From assembly GCA_027451785.1 (NCBI GenBank), contig DAIDIS010000097.1, positions 1-5,781 on the forward strand: a DNA stretch of 5,781 nucleotides, read 5' to 3'. A program made the translations under genes and the position numbers. Below are positions 1-5,416 of the stretch, piece after piece (position 1 is the stretch's first letter; each line of letters begins with the position of its first letter). This DNA comes from Acidimicrobiales bacterium. GTDB taxonomy: Bacteria; Actinomycetota; Acidimicrobiia; Acidimicrobiales; JAKAVM01. The notes under the pieces are model-generated. The model saw only the letters and a list, made by a program, of their open reading frames with translations. It ran no database searches and was not told the DNA's origin.

Positions 1-909
1 TTGCCGTTCGAGCTCGACAAGACTCATCAGTTCTTCTTCGAGCAAGCGCCTGGCCTTCATCCGCTGATCCAAAAGCTCGGCGAGTGAATGTTGATTATCG
101 GCCTTTTCGCGAAGACCTGCGATGGCTGCTGCATAGCCTTGCGATTCGGCGAATCGACGATGCAGCTCGAAAGCTATATGGGAATTCTCGTCCAGTGATA
201 TTCGAAGGGCATCCAAGTCGGCTTCAATATCGGGCATCCTGGAAAGCAGCTCGTCGATTCGTGCTTGAGCTTGCGCTGCAGCCGACAACCTGGATTCCGC
301 CTCGTTCAACGCTTTCGCCGAAGCGGCGAGCTCCCCGGATTCGGCTCCTCGCTTGGTGAAATAACGGTCATACTCAGCTTCGACCGCGGAAATCAGGTCG
401 TCATCAGCGAGATCGGACGCGATCCCACCGGTGGCTACCTCCAAGTGCTCGGAAAGCGCCTTGGAGTCCGCTAGCGTGGCCGCTTCGAGGCTGTGGCCTT
501 GTTTGACCAGCAGGCTATTCAGGAGGGTCAGGTCGATGTTCTGATCGAGAATCTGATTAACCCGATTATGTGCGTCTACGCCTGAGAGCTGCTCGCGCCC
601 AGGCATGGTGATTTCCAAATGGGCACGCGGACTTTTCAGCCATTGCTTCGAATACGTGAATCGGTAGTTGCCGACTGAAAGCTCGGCCTCGACGAAAGGT
701 CCGGACGACGAGCCTAAGCGCTCTAAAACACGGACTTCCTTCTTCTTGGTGTCGTGCCGTTCGGAGATCAATAAACCCAAGGCACCTGCAAGGGTTGACT
801 TCCCGGACTCGTTCGGTCCCAGTATGACGGTTGCTTTCCCCTCCTCGAACTCTATCTCTGTACCGGCAAGGCCTCCGAGGTTCTCGACCCTTAGGCGATG
901 AATCCTCAA
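1..909 (-). CDS. SbcC/Rad50/YhaN-like AAA ATPase, N-terminal part (cut by left edge)
   Basis: The frame is open for 303 codons from a TTG at 909 to the window edge, so the C-terminal part is missing. Residues 1-60 look like an SMC/Rad50-type ATPase head: an LRIHRLRVENLGG opening, then Walker A GPNESGKST at residues 31-39. A likely Q-loop glutamine lies in LLVKQG (Q137). From about residue 180 the sequence becomes rich in A, E, L, R and Q with few prolines, as expected for the start of the coiled-coil arm. The TTG start is chosen because GGAG lies 6 bases upstream and no other start codon is nearby in frame. The start overlaps the stop of the upstream metallophosphoesterase by two bases (TTGA), so the two are translationally coupled. 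In the family, the ATPase partners an Mre11/SbcD nuclease and couples ATP hydrolysis to DNA end or hairpin processing. The GPNESGKST box and the pairing recall Bacillus YhaN/YhaO as much as true SbcC. Walker B and the signature motif lie outside the window, so the exact subfamily is open. Confidence 0.88.
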   Translation of the reverse strand, partial: MRIHRLRVENLGGLAGTEIEFEEGKATVILGPNESGKSTLAGALGLLISERHDTKKKEVRVLERLGSSSGPFVEAELSVGNYRFTYSKQWLKSPRAHLEITMPGREQLSGVDAHNRVNQILDQNIDLTLLNSLLVKQGHSLEAATLADSKALSEHLEVATGGIASDLADDDLISAVEAEYDRYFTKRGAESGELAASAKALNEAESRLSAAAQAQARIDELLSRMPDIEADLDALRISLDENSHIAFELHRRFAESQGYAAAIAGLREKADNQHSLAELLDQRMKARRLLEEELMSLVELERQ

Positions 910-2084
910 TGTCCGCTCCGTGACAACCGGTAAAGGAGTACGAGGGCTTCTCGGGCAATGACCGCTTCCTCGCCGGGCCTTCTCGCTCTCTCTTCAAGCT
1001 CGGAAGCTGCCTCAAGGGCGAATCCCGAAAGGCTCATTTCGTCCAAGTCGATTTCGTCGGGGACGGTAATTAGATCGCTAGTCCTTTCGTGTACGAAGAA
1101 AGCGGCGAACGTCTCAGCAAGAGTTGATAGCTGTCCATCGAGCCAAGCCTTTGCGTGGATCGGGACTTGACCTGCCAGCGAGTACCTCAGGATTGTCCGA
1201 GACTTGTTTGGCAATGCCTTCATCATTCCGGCGAAACGCTCGCAGTCTTCAATTGACGTAAGGTCGCCCGACAGGTCGTGGAATTCCCATTTCGCGATCT
1301 TGACGGAATCGACTACGCACTTTGAATCGTCGACGTCAACTACAAGGGCGTTGCCGGAGTCGACTTCCCCGAAATCAGTAGGCTCGGGAGCACCCGAAAA
1401 ATGGATTCGCCCGGTGTCGCCTACACGGGTGGTGGAGTGGCGGTCGCCAAGAGCCACATATTGGACCGTTCCGCGTTGAACGTACTCCTCGATCTCTCGA
1501 AGTTGGATCGGCGGCGGACCTGCCGTTGCCTCCGATTCCCCGCCGAAAGTCATCGTTTGGCCGTGCCCTGCCACGATAACGGCACAAGCACCGCCGCCCT
1601 TCTTCGCTGCTTGGTCGCCCGATGAGCCTTTTGACCATTCGGCTACAGCCCTTACGACGAGATCGCTGGACGGTCGCTTGCTGTGCCAAGGAGCCGCAAT
1701 GATCCGGTCACCCGAGACCGTGACATACTCACCGGAGGTAGCCATTACTTTCACGTTGCCCGGAAGGTACTCGTTGAATACTTCGGAGTTGAACACCGAG
1801 CCAGGGCCGGCATGGTCGTGATTTCCGGGCAATAGCCAGAACTCGCATCCAGAGTGAGAGCCCATAGCCTCCAGGGCCCTGGTGATCACCCTCTTTGGAA
1901 CTGAGTTGGTCTCGAATACATCGCCACAGACGACCACAAACGGGCAGTCCTTCGTAGCGGCCAGTGTGCCTATTGTGTCGATGGCATCGATTCGCGCAGC
2001 TGTGAATTTCCCCTGCTCCTCGGGAGAGAGGAAGTGTCTGGTCATCCCAAGTTGCCAGTCGGCAGTATGTATGAATCGCGCCAT
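906..2084 (-). CDS. SbcD/Mre11/YhaO-like metallophosphoesterase (DNA repair exonuclease)
   Basis: This 392-residue calcineurin-like phosphoesterase has the family motifs in order: HTADWQLG (residues 6-13), CGDVFE (53-58), PGNHDH (86-91), AGHG (172-175) and ALGDRH (211-216), followed by SGAPEPTDFGE. Mre11/SbcD enzymes use this fold with two metal ions (usually manganese) to cut DNA ends and hairpins. The expected ligands map to D9, D55, N88, H174 and H216, with H89 as the general acid. Two positions differ from canonical SbcD/Mre11: the His of D-x-H is Q11, and the first His of G-H-x-H is D214. I believe related YhaO-type proteins share these variants, so the enzyme may well be active. After about residue 230 comes a C-terminal region of the size of the SbcD capping domain. 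The ATG start gives the motif at the usual place, but I see no Shine-Dalgarno before it. The gene follows the unknown 207-residue gene after 58 bases and overlaps the ATPase start by two bases. Its cytoplasmic role is probably DNA end processing together with the ATPase. Confidence 0.9.
   Translation of the reverse strand: MARFIHTADWQLGMTRHFLSPEEQGKFTAARIDAIDTIGTLAATKDCPFVVVCGDVFETNSVPKRVITRALEAMGSHSGCEFWLLPGNHDHAGPGSVFNSEVFNEYLPGNVKVMATSGEYVTVSGDRIIAAPWHSKRPSSDLVVRAVAEWSKGSSGDQAAKKGGGACAVIVAGHGQTMTFGGESEATAGPPPIQLREIEEYVQRGTVQYVALGDRHSTTRVGDTGRIHFSGAPEPTDFGEVDSGNALVVDVDDSKCVVDSVKIAKWEFHDLSGDLTSIEDCERFAGMMKALPNKSRTILRYSLAGQVPIHAKAWLDGQLSTLAETFAAFFVHERTSDLITVPDEIDLDEMSLSGFALEAASELEERARRPGEEAVIAREALVLLYRLSRSGH
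916..919 (-). promoter_or_regulatory. Shine-Dalgarno (GGAG) for the ATPase TTG start
   Basis: On the minus strand GGAG sits 6 bases before the TTG at 909-907, inside the last codons of the nuclease gene. It supports the TTG start, which would otherwise be easy to miss because no ATG or GTG is near in this frame. Confidence 0.6.
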
Positions 2085-2142
2085 AATCAGCTAAAGGTTA
2101 ATTGACGGATGTGACCTGCGATGCCGGCCCTGGGTCCGGTGA

Positions 2143-2766
2143 TTATGGAACCCCGAGGGTTTCGTCTCCGGGCGGGAGGAAAGGCAGGTCCAAGTCGCCA
2201 AGTCTCACGAGATTGGAGGCAACCCATCGTCCGAGCCGAGCAAACCGGTCTTCGAGCACTTCAGGGTCCTCCAACACGGCCTCGTCGAGCCGACAGGTCC
2301 CTTCAAAGGAAATCTCGATGGCGCATCGAGTGGGATCATTGGCTGGCTGGCCTTCCTTGTCGTATGCAAGCTCCACCGTAGGGCCTGAACGCTCCAACTG
2401 GTCGTCTCCAATGGCAGGGAGTTCGTCGCCTAGAGCAATGAGTACGGCGGACGGGTTTACGGCCTCGGCTAGGCGCTGAATTCGGAGCGCGATCTCGACG
2501 ACCAGCTCCGGCGGCTCGTCCGGCGTTTCTCCAATTGACCAGGACCTATAGGCACTTTGACTCCAGGTCGGCCAGTCTATTGAGAGGTCTGCACGAACCC
2601 TGGGGGGTGAGCCTTCCCCGGGGAGGCTATAGGAAGTTTCCCAGGAGATATCTCCCAAAAAGACGTCAATTTGGAATCGCTCCTCAATCGCCTGCCGGTC
2701 CAGCAGAGCGCTTTCGAATGTGGATCTGATCGCGGAGATCACATCCAGCAGGACGTGGTCAAGCAT
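2143..2766 (-). CDS. Hypothetical acidic protein in the nuclease-ATPase cluster
   Basis: I do not recognise this 207-residue protein. It is rich in Asp and Glu, has no signal peptide or membrane segment, and contains few cysteines (C148 and C158), so a soluble cytoplasmic protein is likely. It opens with a probable helix (about residues 2-32). Two similar units may follow: strands near 33-38 and 57-65 with a helix at 84-104, then strands near 130-136 and 148-155 with a helix at 166-188. The two later helices share the pattern E-x-P-E-[LV]-[VL] followed by R-[IL]-x-R, which suggests an internal duplication. The start is the ATG at 2766-2764; only a weak AGG lies a few bases upstream. It is probably the first gene of the leftward cluster, 58 bases before the nuclease, and its position suggests an accessory role for the nuclease-ATPase pair. 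No function can be assigned. That it is a real gene is supported by its length, the compact fit to its neighbours and a protein-like composition. Confidence 0.75.
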   Translation of the reverse strand: MLDHVLLDVISAIRSTFESALLDRQAIEERFQIDVFLGDISWETSYSLPGEGSPPRVRADLSIDWPTWSQSAYRSWSIGETPDEPPELVVEIALRIQRLAEAVNPSAVLIALGDELPAIGDDQLERSGPTVELAYDKEGQPANDPTRCAIEISFEGTCRLDEAVLEDPEVLEDRFARLGRWVASNLVRLGDLDLPFLPPGDETLGVP

Positions 2767-2843
2767 GGCCTACAGGCTAGTAGACCCGGATTGTTTCCTA
2801 GGTCTTCATGGTTAACTAATCGCCAGGGGAATATCCTGTTGAA
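2767..2843. promoter_or_regulatory. Divergent intergenic region between the nuclease cluster and the GDPD cluster
   Basis: These 77 bases separate two divergent genes and must hold, or lie next to, the promoters for both clusters. The stretch is more AT-rich than its surroundings around 2790-2820 and contains the small palindromes CCTAGG (2797-2802) and GTTAAC (2811-2816). I do not see a convincing -35/-10 pair on either strand: TTGTTT at 2791 with an AT-rich stretch near 2813 is the best rightward candidate, and it is poor. AGGGGA at 2825-2830 is a possible ribosome binding site for the rightward gene, at a long spacing of 13 bases. Confidence 0.4.
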
Positions 2844-3725
2844 GTGAGCGAATCCAATCCGTGGCTCGACAGGAGGGTGATCGTCTATGCCCACCAAGGC
2901 GGCGCACTCGAAGGTCCATCCACAACCTTGTTCGCGATGGATAAGGCATTGGCCGGTGGAGCTGACGCGATTGAGCTTGATGTCCATCAGACCAAGGATG
3001 GGCACTTGGTGTGCTGCCATGACGCGACTGTGGACCGGACCACGAATGGGTTTGGGAAGATAGGCGATCTGTCTCTCGACGAGGTGAGGGCTTTTAACAA
3101 CGCCTACTGGTTCTCGCCAGGCCATGTCGCAAACCATGGACTTGAGCCGAACGAGTATCCCTATAGGTCAATCTCCGACGACGACATTCTTTTCAAGGTC
3201 CCGTTGCTGGAGGAAGTGTTGGAGCGTTACCAGGGCCGCATCTTGAATTTCGATATCAAAGAGACGTCACCGGCGGTTCCTGAGTACGAGACGGCCTTGG
3301 CCAAGACTCTTATGAAATTTGGGCGTGCCGAAGACGTGATCGTAACTTCTTTCCTGGACTCTGCCGTTCAACACTTTCGCCAGGTGGCACCGGAAGTCCA
3401 TACGAGCTGCGCAACTTTGGAGGTGGCGAACTTCTACCGCTCAGTAAGGGATGGCGAAGACCCCGAGGCTCCTGCGGCGGTCGCATTGCAGGTTCCTCCG
3501 TCCTTCCAAGGGGTTTCCCTGGTGGACGAAAGGTTCGTAGCCGTTGCACACTCCATTGGCCTTGCTGTTCACGTATGGACGATTGACGACGAGGAGGAAA
3601 TGAAGAGGATGCTTGCAATCGGCGTTGACGGGATCATCTCCGATGTGCCGAGCATCGCCGTGCGCGTTGTTTCCGAAGCGGGCTTACGCATGGGGACGGA
3701 TCGTTCGTCCCCCACGGTGGAATGA
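2844..3725 (+). CDS. Glycerophosphodiester phosphodiesterase (GDPD family, cytoplasmic UgpQ-like)
   Basis: The 293-residue protein has a full GDPD TIM-barrel pattern. The first catalytic His is in AHQGG (H17), metal-binding acidic residues are in IELDVHQTKDG (E44, D46), and the second catalytic His is in CCHDATVDRTT (H59). A NFDIKE strand (residues 135-140) matches the usual conserved E/D-I-K position. The C-terminal HVWTIDD (243-249) and VDGIISDVP (261-269) motifs are typical. The family hydrolyses glycerophosphodiesters to glycerol-3-phosphate and an alcohol, recycling phospholipid head groups. There is no signal peptide, so it should act in the cytoplasm. The Arg of the common HRG motif is Gln here (Q18), and the usual P-E-N-T is PSTT, as I recall for some actinobacterial members. 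The GTG at 2844 is the only reasonable start; a GTG at codon 12 has AGGAGG directly against it, too close to work. It leads a likely operon with the DUF192 gene and rsmI. Confidence 0.92.
   Translation: MSESNPWLDRRVIVYAHQGGALEGPSTTLFAMDKALAGGADAIELDVHQTKDGHLVCCHDATVDRTTNGFGKIGDLSLDEVRAFNNAYWFSPGHVANHGLEPNEYPYRSISDDDILFKVPLLEEVLERYQGRILNFDIKETSPAVPEYETALAKTLMKFGRAEDVIVTSFLDSAVQHFRQVAPEVHTSCATLEVANFYRSVRDGEDPEAPAAVALQVPPSFQGVSLVDERFVAVAHSIGLAVHVWTIDDEEEMKRMLAIGVDGIISDVPSIAVRVVSEAGLRMGTDRSSPTVE
3692..3712 (+). other. Strong hairpin over the last GDPD codons
   Basis: GGGGACGGA (3692-3700) pairs with TTCGTCCCC (3704-3712) around a TCG loop, giving a 9-bp stem with one G-U pair. It ends 10 bases before the GDPD stop codon and is not followed by a T-run. 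It could stabilise or partly end the GDPD message, or it may be a chance result of GC-rich coding sequence. The spacing to the DUF192 start is about 60 bases. Confidence 0.45.
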
Positions 3726-3771
3726 GCCGAGATCTGCATGGCCGGATAATGAGCTACTACGGAGCTGCTGG

Positions 3772-4101
3772 ATGCCTTGGTTGATCAAGGAGGGTACGGT
3801 GCTGGCAACTCTCGACATCCCATCCAGCGCCGTTGCCAGGTCAAAGGGACTGGTTGGAAAGAGCGGCTACGAGGGAGCGATATTGCTTCGTCCTTGTAGG
3901 GCTATTCATACTTTTGGGTTGAAATTCGACTTGGACGTGGCCTATTGCGACAAGGCAATGGTCGTGCTGGAAATATGCACGGTCAAGCCTAGGAGGGCGT
4001 GCATGCCGAGGCTCCGTGCCGGTTCGGTTCTCGAAGCGGCATCCGGCTCCTTTGAAAGGTGGGGACTTCGGGTTGGGGACTGCCTCGAAATCAAGCAGTA
4101 A
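3772..4101 (+). CDS. DUF192 family protein
   Basis: This 109-residue protein matches the small actinobacterial DUF192 type. It shows ARSKGLVG (residues 22-29), the core RAIHTFGLKFDLDVAYCD (43-60), where DUF192 proteins carry an H/W-T/M-x-[GN]-[ML]-x-[FI]-x-[LI]-D pattern, a KPRR segment (72-75), and the ending FERWGLRVGD (94-103). DUF192 proteins form a small beta-rich fold whose biochemical role is unknown. Many are exported, but this one has no signal peptide and should be cytoplasmic. The ATG at 3772 is preferred because ACGGAG lies 7 bases upstream and because, as I recall, homologs begin with a similar M-x-W-L-x-x-x-G-x-V-L-A stretch. A GTG at 3799 with a stronger AAGGAGG is the alternative and would shorten the protein by nine residues. 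The gene lies 46 bases after GDPD and 61 bases before rsmI, so it probably shares their transcript. Confidence 0.86.
   Translation: MPWLIKEGTVLATLDIPSSAVARSKGLVGKSGYEGAILLRPCRAIHTFGLKFDLDVAYCDKAMVVLEICTVKPRRACMPRLRAGSVLEAASGSFERWGLRVGDCLEIKQ
3787..3793 (+). promoter_or_regulatory. Near-perfect Shine-Dalgarno inside the DUF192 5' end
   Basis: AAGGAGG lies 5 bases before an in-frame GTG at 3799. It competes with the ATG at 3772, which has its own ACGGAG at 3759-3764. It is either a second initiation site or a chance product of codons for Ile-Lys-Glu-Gly. Confidence 0.4.
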
Positions 4102-4147
4102 GGGAAAGGGAACCGGCTTTCGGGGATCGAGCTCGAAGGAAACGGCA

Positions 4148-4154
4148 AAGGGAG
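4148..4154 (+). promoter_or_regulatory. Shine-Dalgarno for the rsmI TTG start
   Basis: AAGGGAG lies 8 bases before the TTG at 4163, in the spacer after the DUF192 stop. It supports this TTG over the GTG at 4016, which lies deep inside the DUF192 gene and has only CGAGG four bases upstream. Confidence 0.6.
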
Positions 4155-4162
4155 CCGACGGA

Positions 4163-5065
4163 TTGAAGACCGGACCTGAAGCCAATGTCGGTGAGATTGT
4201 TCTGGTTTCCACTCCAATTGGAAATCTTGGAGATATCACCGCCAGGGCACATGGATGCCTCGAGGACGCTGACCTCATAGCCTGCGAAGACACCAGGGTA
4301 ACCAGGAGACTGCTCTCCGCACTTGGCATTCCCGCGGGAAATAGGCTCCGGGCACTTCACATGCACAACGAAGCCCAAGCGGCAGACGAGATTGTGAATG
4401 CAGCCGAACGAGGGCAATTGATAGCGGTCGTTTCGGATGCCGGGATGCCCGGAATCAGCGATCCCGGCGAAATAATCGCCAAAAGGGCAATTGAGCGTAG
4501 GGTAAAGGTCTCCGTTATACCTGGAGCCACCTCTCTTGTCGCTGCTCTGGTTGTTAGCGGGTTGCCCACGACACCATTCGTGTTCGAAGGTTTCCTGCCT
4601 CCAAAAGGCACAGAGAGGGCCAAGCGAATCAAGGCCATCGTGCTGGAAGAGCGCACTGCAGTGATTTTTGAGTCGCCAAGACGGCTCGCAAGAACCCTTG
4701 CCGACTTTAAAGCGCAGTGCGAGTCGATGAACCTCATGCCGAGCGAACGGGATATCGCCGTGGTTCGAGAACTCACAAAGCTCCACGAGGAGGTTTGGAG
4801 AGGATCGTTGGCCAGAGCCTCGGAGTTCTTTGGGACGAAAGAAACCAGGGGTGAGGTGGTACTCGTGATAGGGCCGCTGCCAGTTGACTATCAAGCTAGG
4901 GCGGTCGAAATGGAACAGCATGCCATCATGGTGATTAACGGCCTTTTGGAGGCAGGAACTACGGTGAAAGAGGCGGTGGCCACAGCATGTGATCAAATTG
5001 GTGTGGACCACCGCACCGCCTACAAGATCGCGCTTATCGCGAAAAACGGGCAAAGCGCGGGATAG
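4163..5065 (+). CDS. rsmI: 16S rRNA (cytidine(1402)-2'-O)-methyltransferase RsmI
   Basis: The protein belongs to the tetrapyrrole-methylase superfamily and carries the RsmI signatures in order: STPIGNLGDIT (residues 16-26), CEDTRVTRRLL (41-51), VSDAGMPGISDPG (90-102), IPGATS (119-124), then EGFLPPKG, FESPRRL, VRELTKLHEEVWRG and RGEVVLVIGP. The last 50 or so residues, with TVKEAV and HRTAYKIAL, form the small helical domain found in the family. RsmI uses S-adenosylmethionine to methylate the 2'-O of C1402 in the ribosomal decoding centre; in E. coli it works with RsmH to make m4Cm. The TTG start gives 300 residues, close to the 286-292 of known members, and has a well-placed Shine-Dalgarno. 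The frame stays open upstream to a GTG at 4016, but that would add 49 low-complexity Ser/Lys/Gly residues and overlap DUF192 by 86 bases. It is the last gene of the rightward cluster and converges on the AbrB-like gene. Confidence 0.95.
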   Translation: MKTGPEANVGEIVLVSTPIGNLGDITARAHGCLEDADLIACEDTRVTRRLLSALGIPAGNRLRALHMHNEAQAADEIVNAAERGQLIAVVSDAGMPGISDPGEIIAKRAIERRVKVSVIPGATSLVAALVVSGLPTTPFVFEGFLPPKGTERAKRIKAIVLEERTAVIFESPRRLARTLADFKAQCESMNLMPSERDIAVVRELTKLHEEVWRGSLARASEFFGTKETRGEVVLVIGPLPVDYQARAVEMEQHAIMVINGLLEAGTTVKEAVATACDQIGVDHRTAYKIALIAKNGQSAG

Positions 5066-5072
5066 ATGGGTC

Positions 5073-5095
5073 AGGCCAGGACTTCCGCCTGGCCT
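5073..5095. terminator. Hairpin between convergent rsmI and AbrB-like genes, likely bidirectional terminator
   Basis: AGGCCAGG (5073-5080) pairs exactly with CCTGGCCT (5088-5095) around a 7-base loop, and GG/CC can pair further out across a small internal loop. It lies in the 43-base gap between two convergent stop codons, where a two-way terminator is expected. No T-run follows on either strand, so it would be of the U-poor kind often seen in actinobacteria. Confidence 0.6.
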
Positions 5096-5108
5096 TGCCA
5101 GCGGATGT

Positions 5109-5378
5109 TTAGCCTATGGAAACGGGGAGGGTTCCCGCGATTTCCTTGCGGCACACTCCACATATGAGCTTTCCCTGATGCTCTGCAAGCGAATCTGTGC
5201 TCTGACAGAAGACACAGGCGGTCTGTACCTTCATGACGGTTACGGAGTCGCCCTCAGGCGAAATACCGATATCCAACTCGTCCCCCGGGTTCATCGCGAA
5301 AACCCTTCGGAGTTCAACTGGGATCACTACTCTTCCAAGATGGTCGATCCGCCTGACCACGCCTTTTACTGCACCCAT
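5109..5378 (-). CDS. AbrB/SpoVT-family transition-state-type regulator with C-terminal zinc-ribbon-like motif
   Basis: The 89-residue protein has an AbrB swapped-hairpin DNA-binding domain at residues 5-50. Its core, GVVRRIDHLGRVVIPVELRR (6-25), is very close to that of Bacillus AbrB, including the arginines that contact DNA in that family. The second half holds CVFC (55-58) and CGVC (73-76) around a HQGKL segment, a spacing that suggests a small zinc-binding ribbon, as in some clostridial AbrB-like proteins. Members bind AT-rich or flexible DNA as dimers or tetramers and often repress their own gene. The start is the ATG at 5378-5376, with AAGGGAG ending 7 bases upstream; an overlapping ATG five bases earlier is out of frame. 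It points away from metG with only 38 bases between the starts, so it is well placed to control itself and metG. That role is an inference. It is a chromosomal regulator and not an antitoxin: no toxin gene is next to it. Confidence 0.92.
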   Translation of the reverse strand: MGAVKGVVRRIDHLGRVVIPVELRRVFAMNPGDELDIGISPEGDSVTVMKVQTACVFCQSTDSLAEHQGKLICGVCRKEIAGTLPVSIG

Positions 5379-5416
5379 TCCATATCTCCCTTCCGAGATC
5401 GCTAGCCTTGCGGTTA
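5379..5416. promoter_or_regulatory. Very short divergent control region between AbrB-like gene and metG
   Basis: Only 38 bases lie between the two start codons. Part of this is the ribosome binding site of the AbrB-like gene, so both promoters must reach into the opposite gene's coding sequence. No T-box or S-adenosylmethionine riboswitch can fit here, and metG shows no clear Shine-Dalgarno. Confidence 0.5.
5386..5392 (-). promoter_or_regulatory. Shine-Dalgarno for the AbrB-like gene
   Basis: On the minus strand AAGGGAG is followed by 7 bases and then the ATG at 5378. It decides between two overlapping ATGs, because the earlier one (5383-5381) would be only two bases away and out of frame. 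Confidence 0.65.

Noticed and set aside
566..1015. A 149-codon open frame on the minus strand across the nuclease-ATPase junction
   Set aside because: It runs in a different frame from both genes, is very Arg-rich and has no motif. The TTG-started ATPase frame, with Walker A, explains this strand.
2085..2142. Possible terminator or second promoter in the 58-base gap before the nuclease gene
   Set aside because: The only pairing is CCGG/CCGG around an 8-base loop, there is no T-run, and no good -35/-10 is seen. The nuclease ATG has no clear Shine-Dalgarno, so an internal promoter cannot be excluded but is not supported.
2610..2628. Near-palindrome around CCCCGGGG inside the unknown gene
   Set aside because: It has no loop, carries a one-base bulge, and falls within codons for Gly and Pro. 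It is most likely a chance result of coding sequence.
1..2766. The nuclease-ATPase cluster as a new phage-defence system
   Set aside because: SbcCD-like pairs are usually housekeeping DNA repair genes. There are no defence genes, integrase, repeats or change in base composition nearby. Only the unknown third gene leaves the question open.
2739..3137. A 132-codon minus-strand frame overlapping the start of the GDPD gene
   Set aside because: It lies opposite conserved GDPD motifs and overlaps the start of the unknown gene. It is a shadow.
4091..5053. A 320-codon open frame on the minus strand, opposite almost the whole of rsmI
   Set aside because: It is long, but its translation is rich in His, Cys and Ser without any domain, and the opposite strand carries every conserved RsmI motif. 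It is a shadow of rsmI codon use.
5109..5378. The AbrB-domain protein as the antitoxin of a toxin-antitoxin pair
   Set aside because: MazE-type antitoxins share the fold, but no toxin gene is adjacent: the neighbours are rsmI and metG. The zinc-ribbon tail and the strong AbrB-type core fit a stand-alone regulator better.
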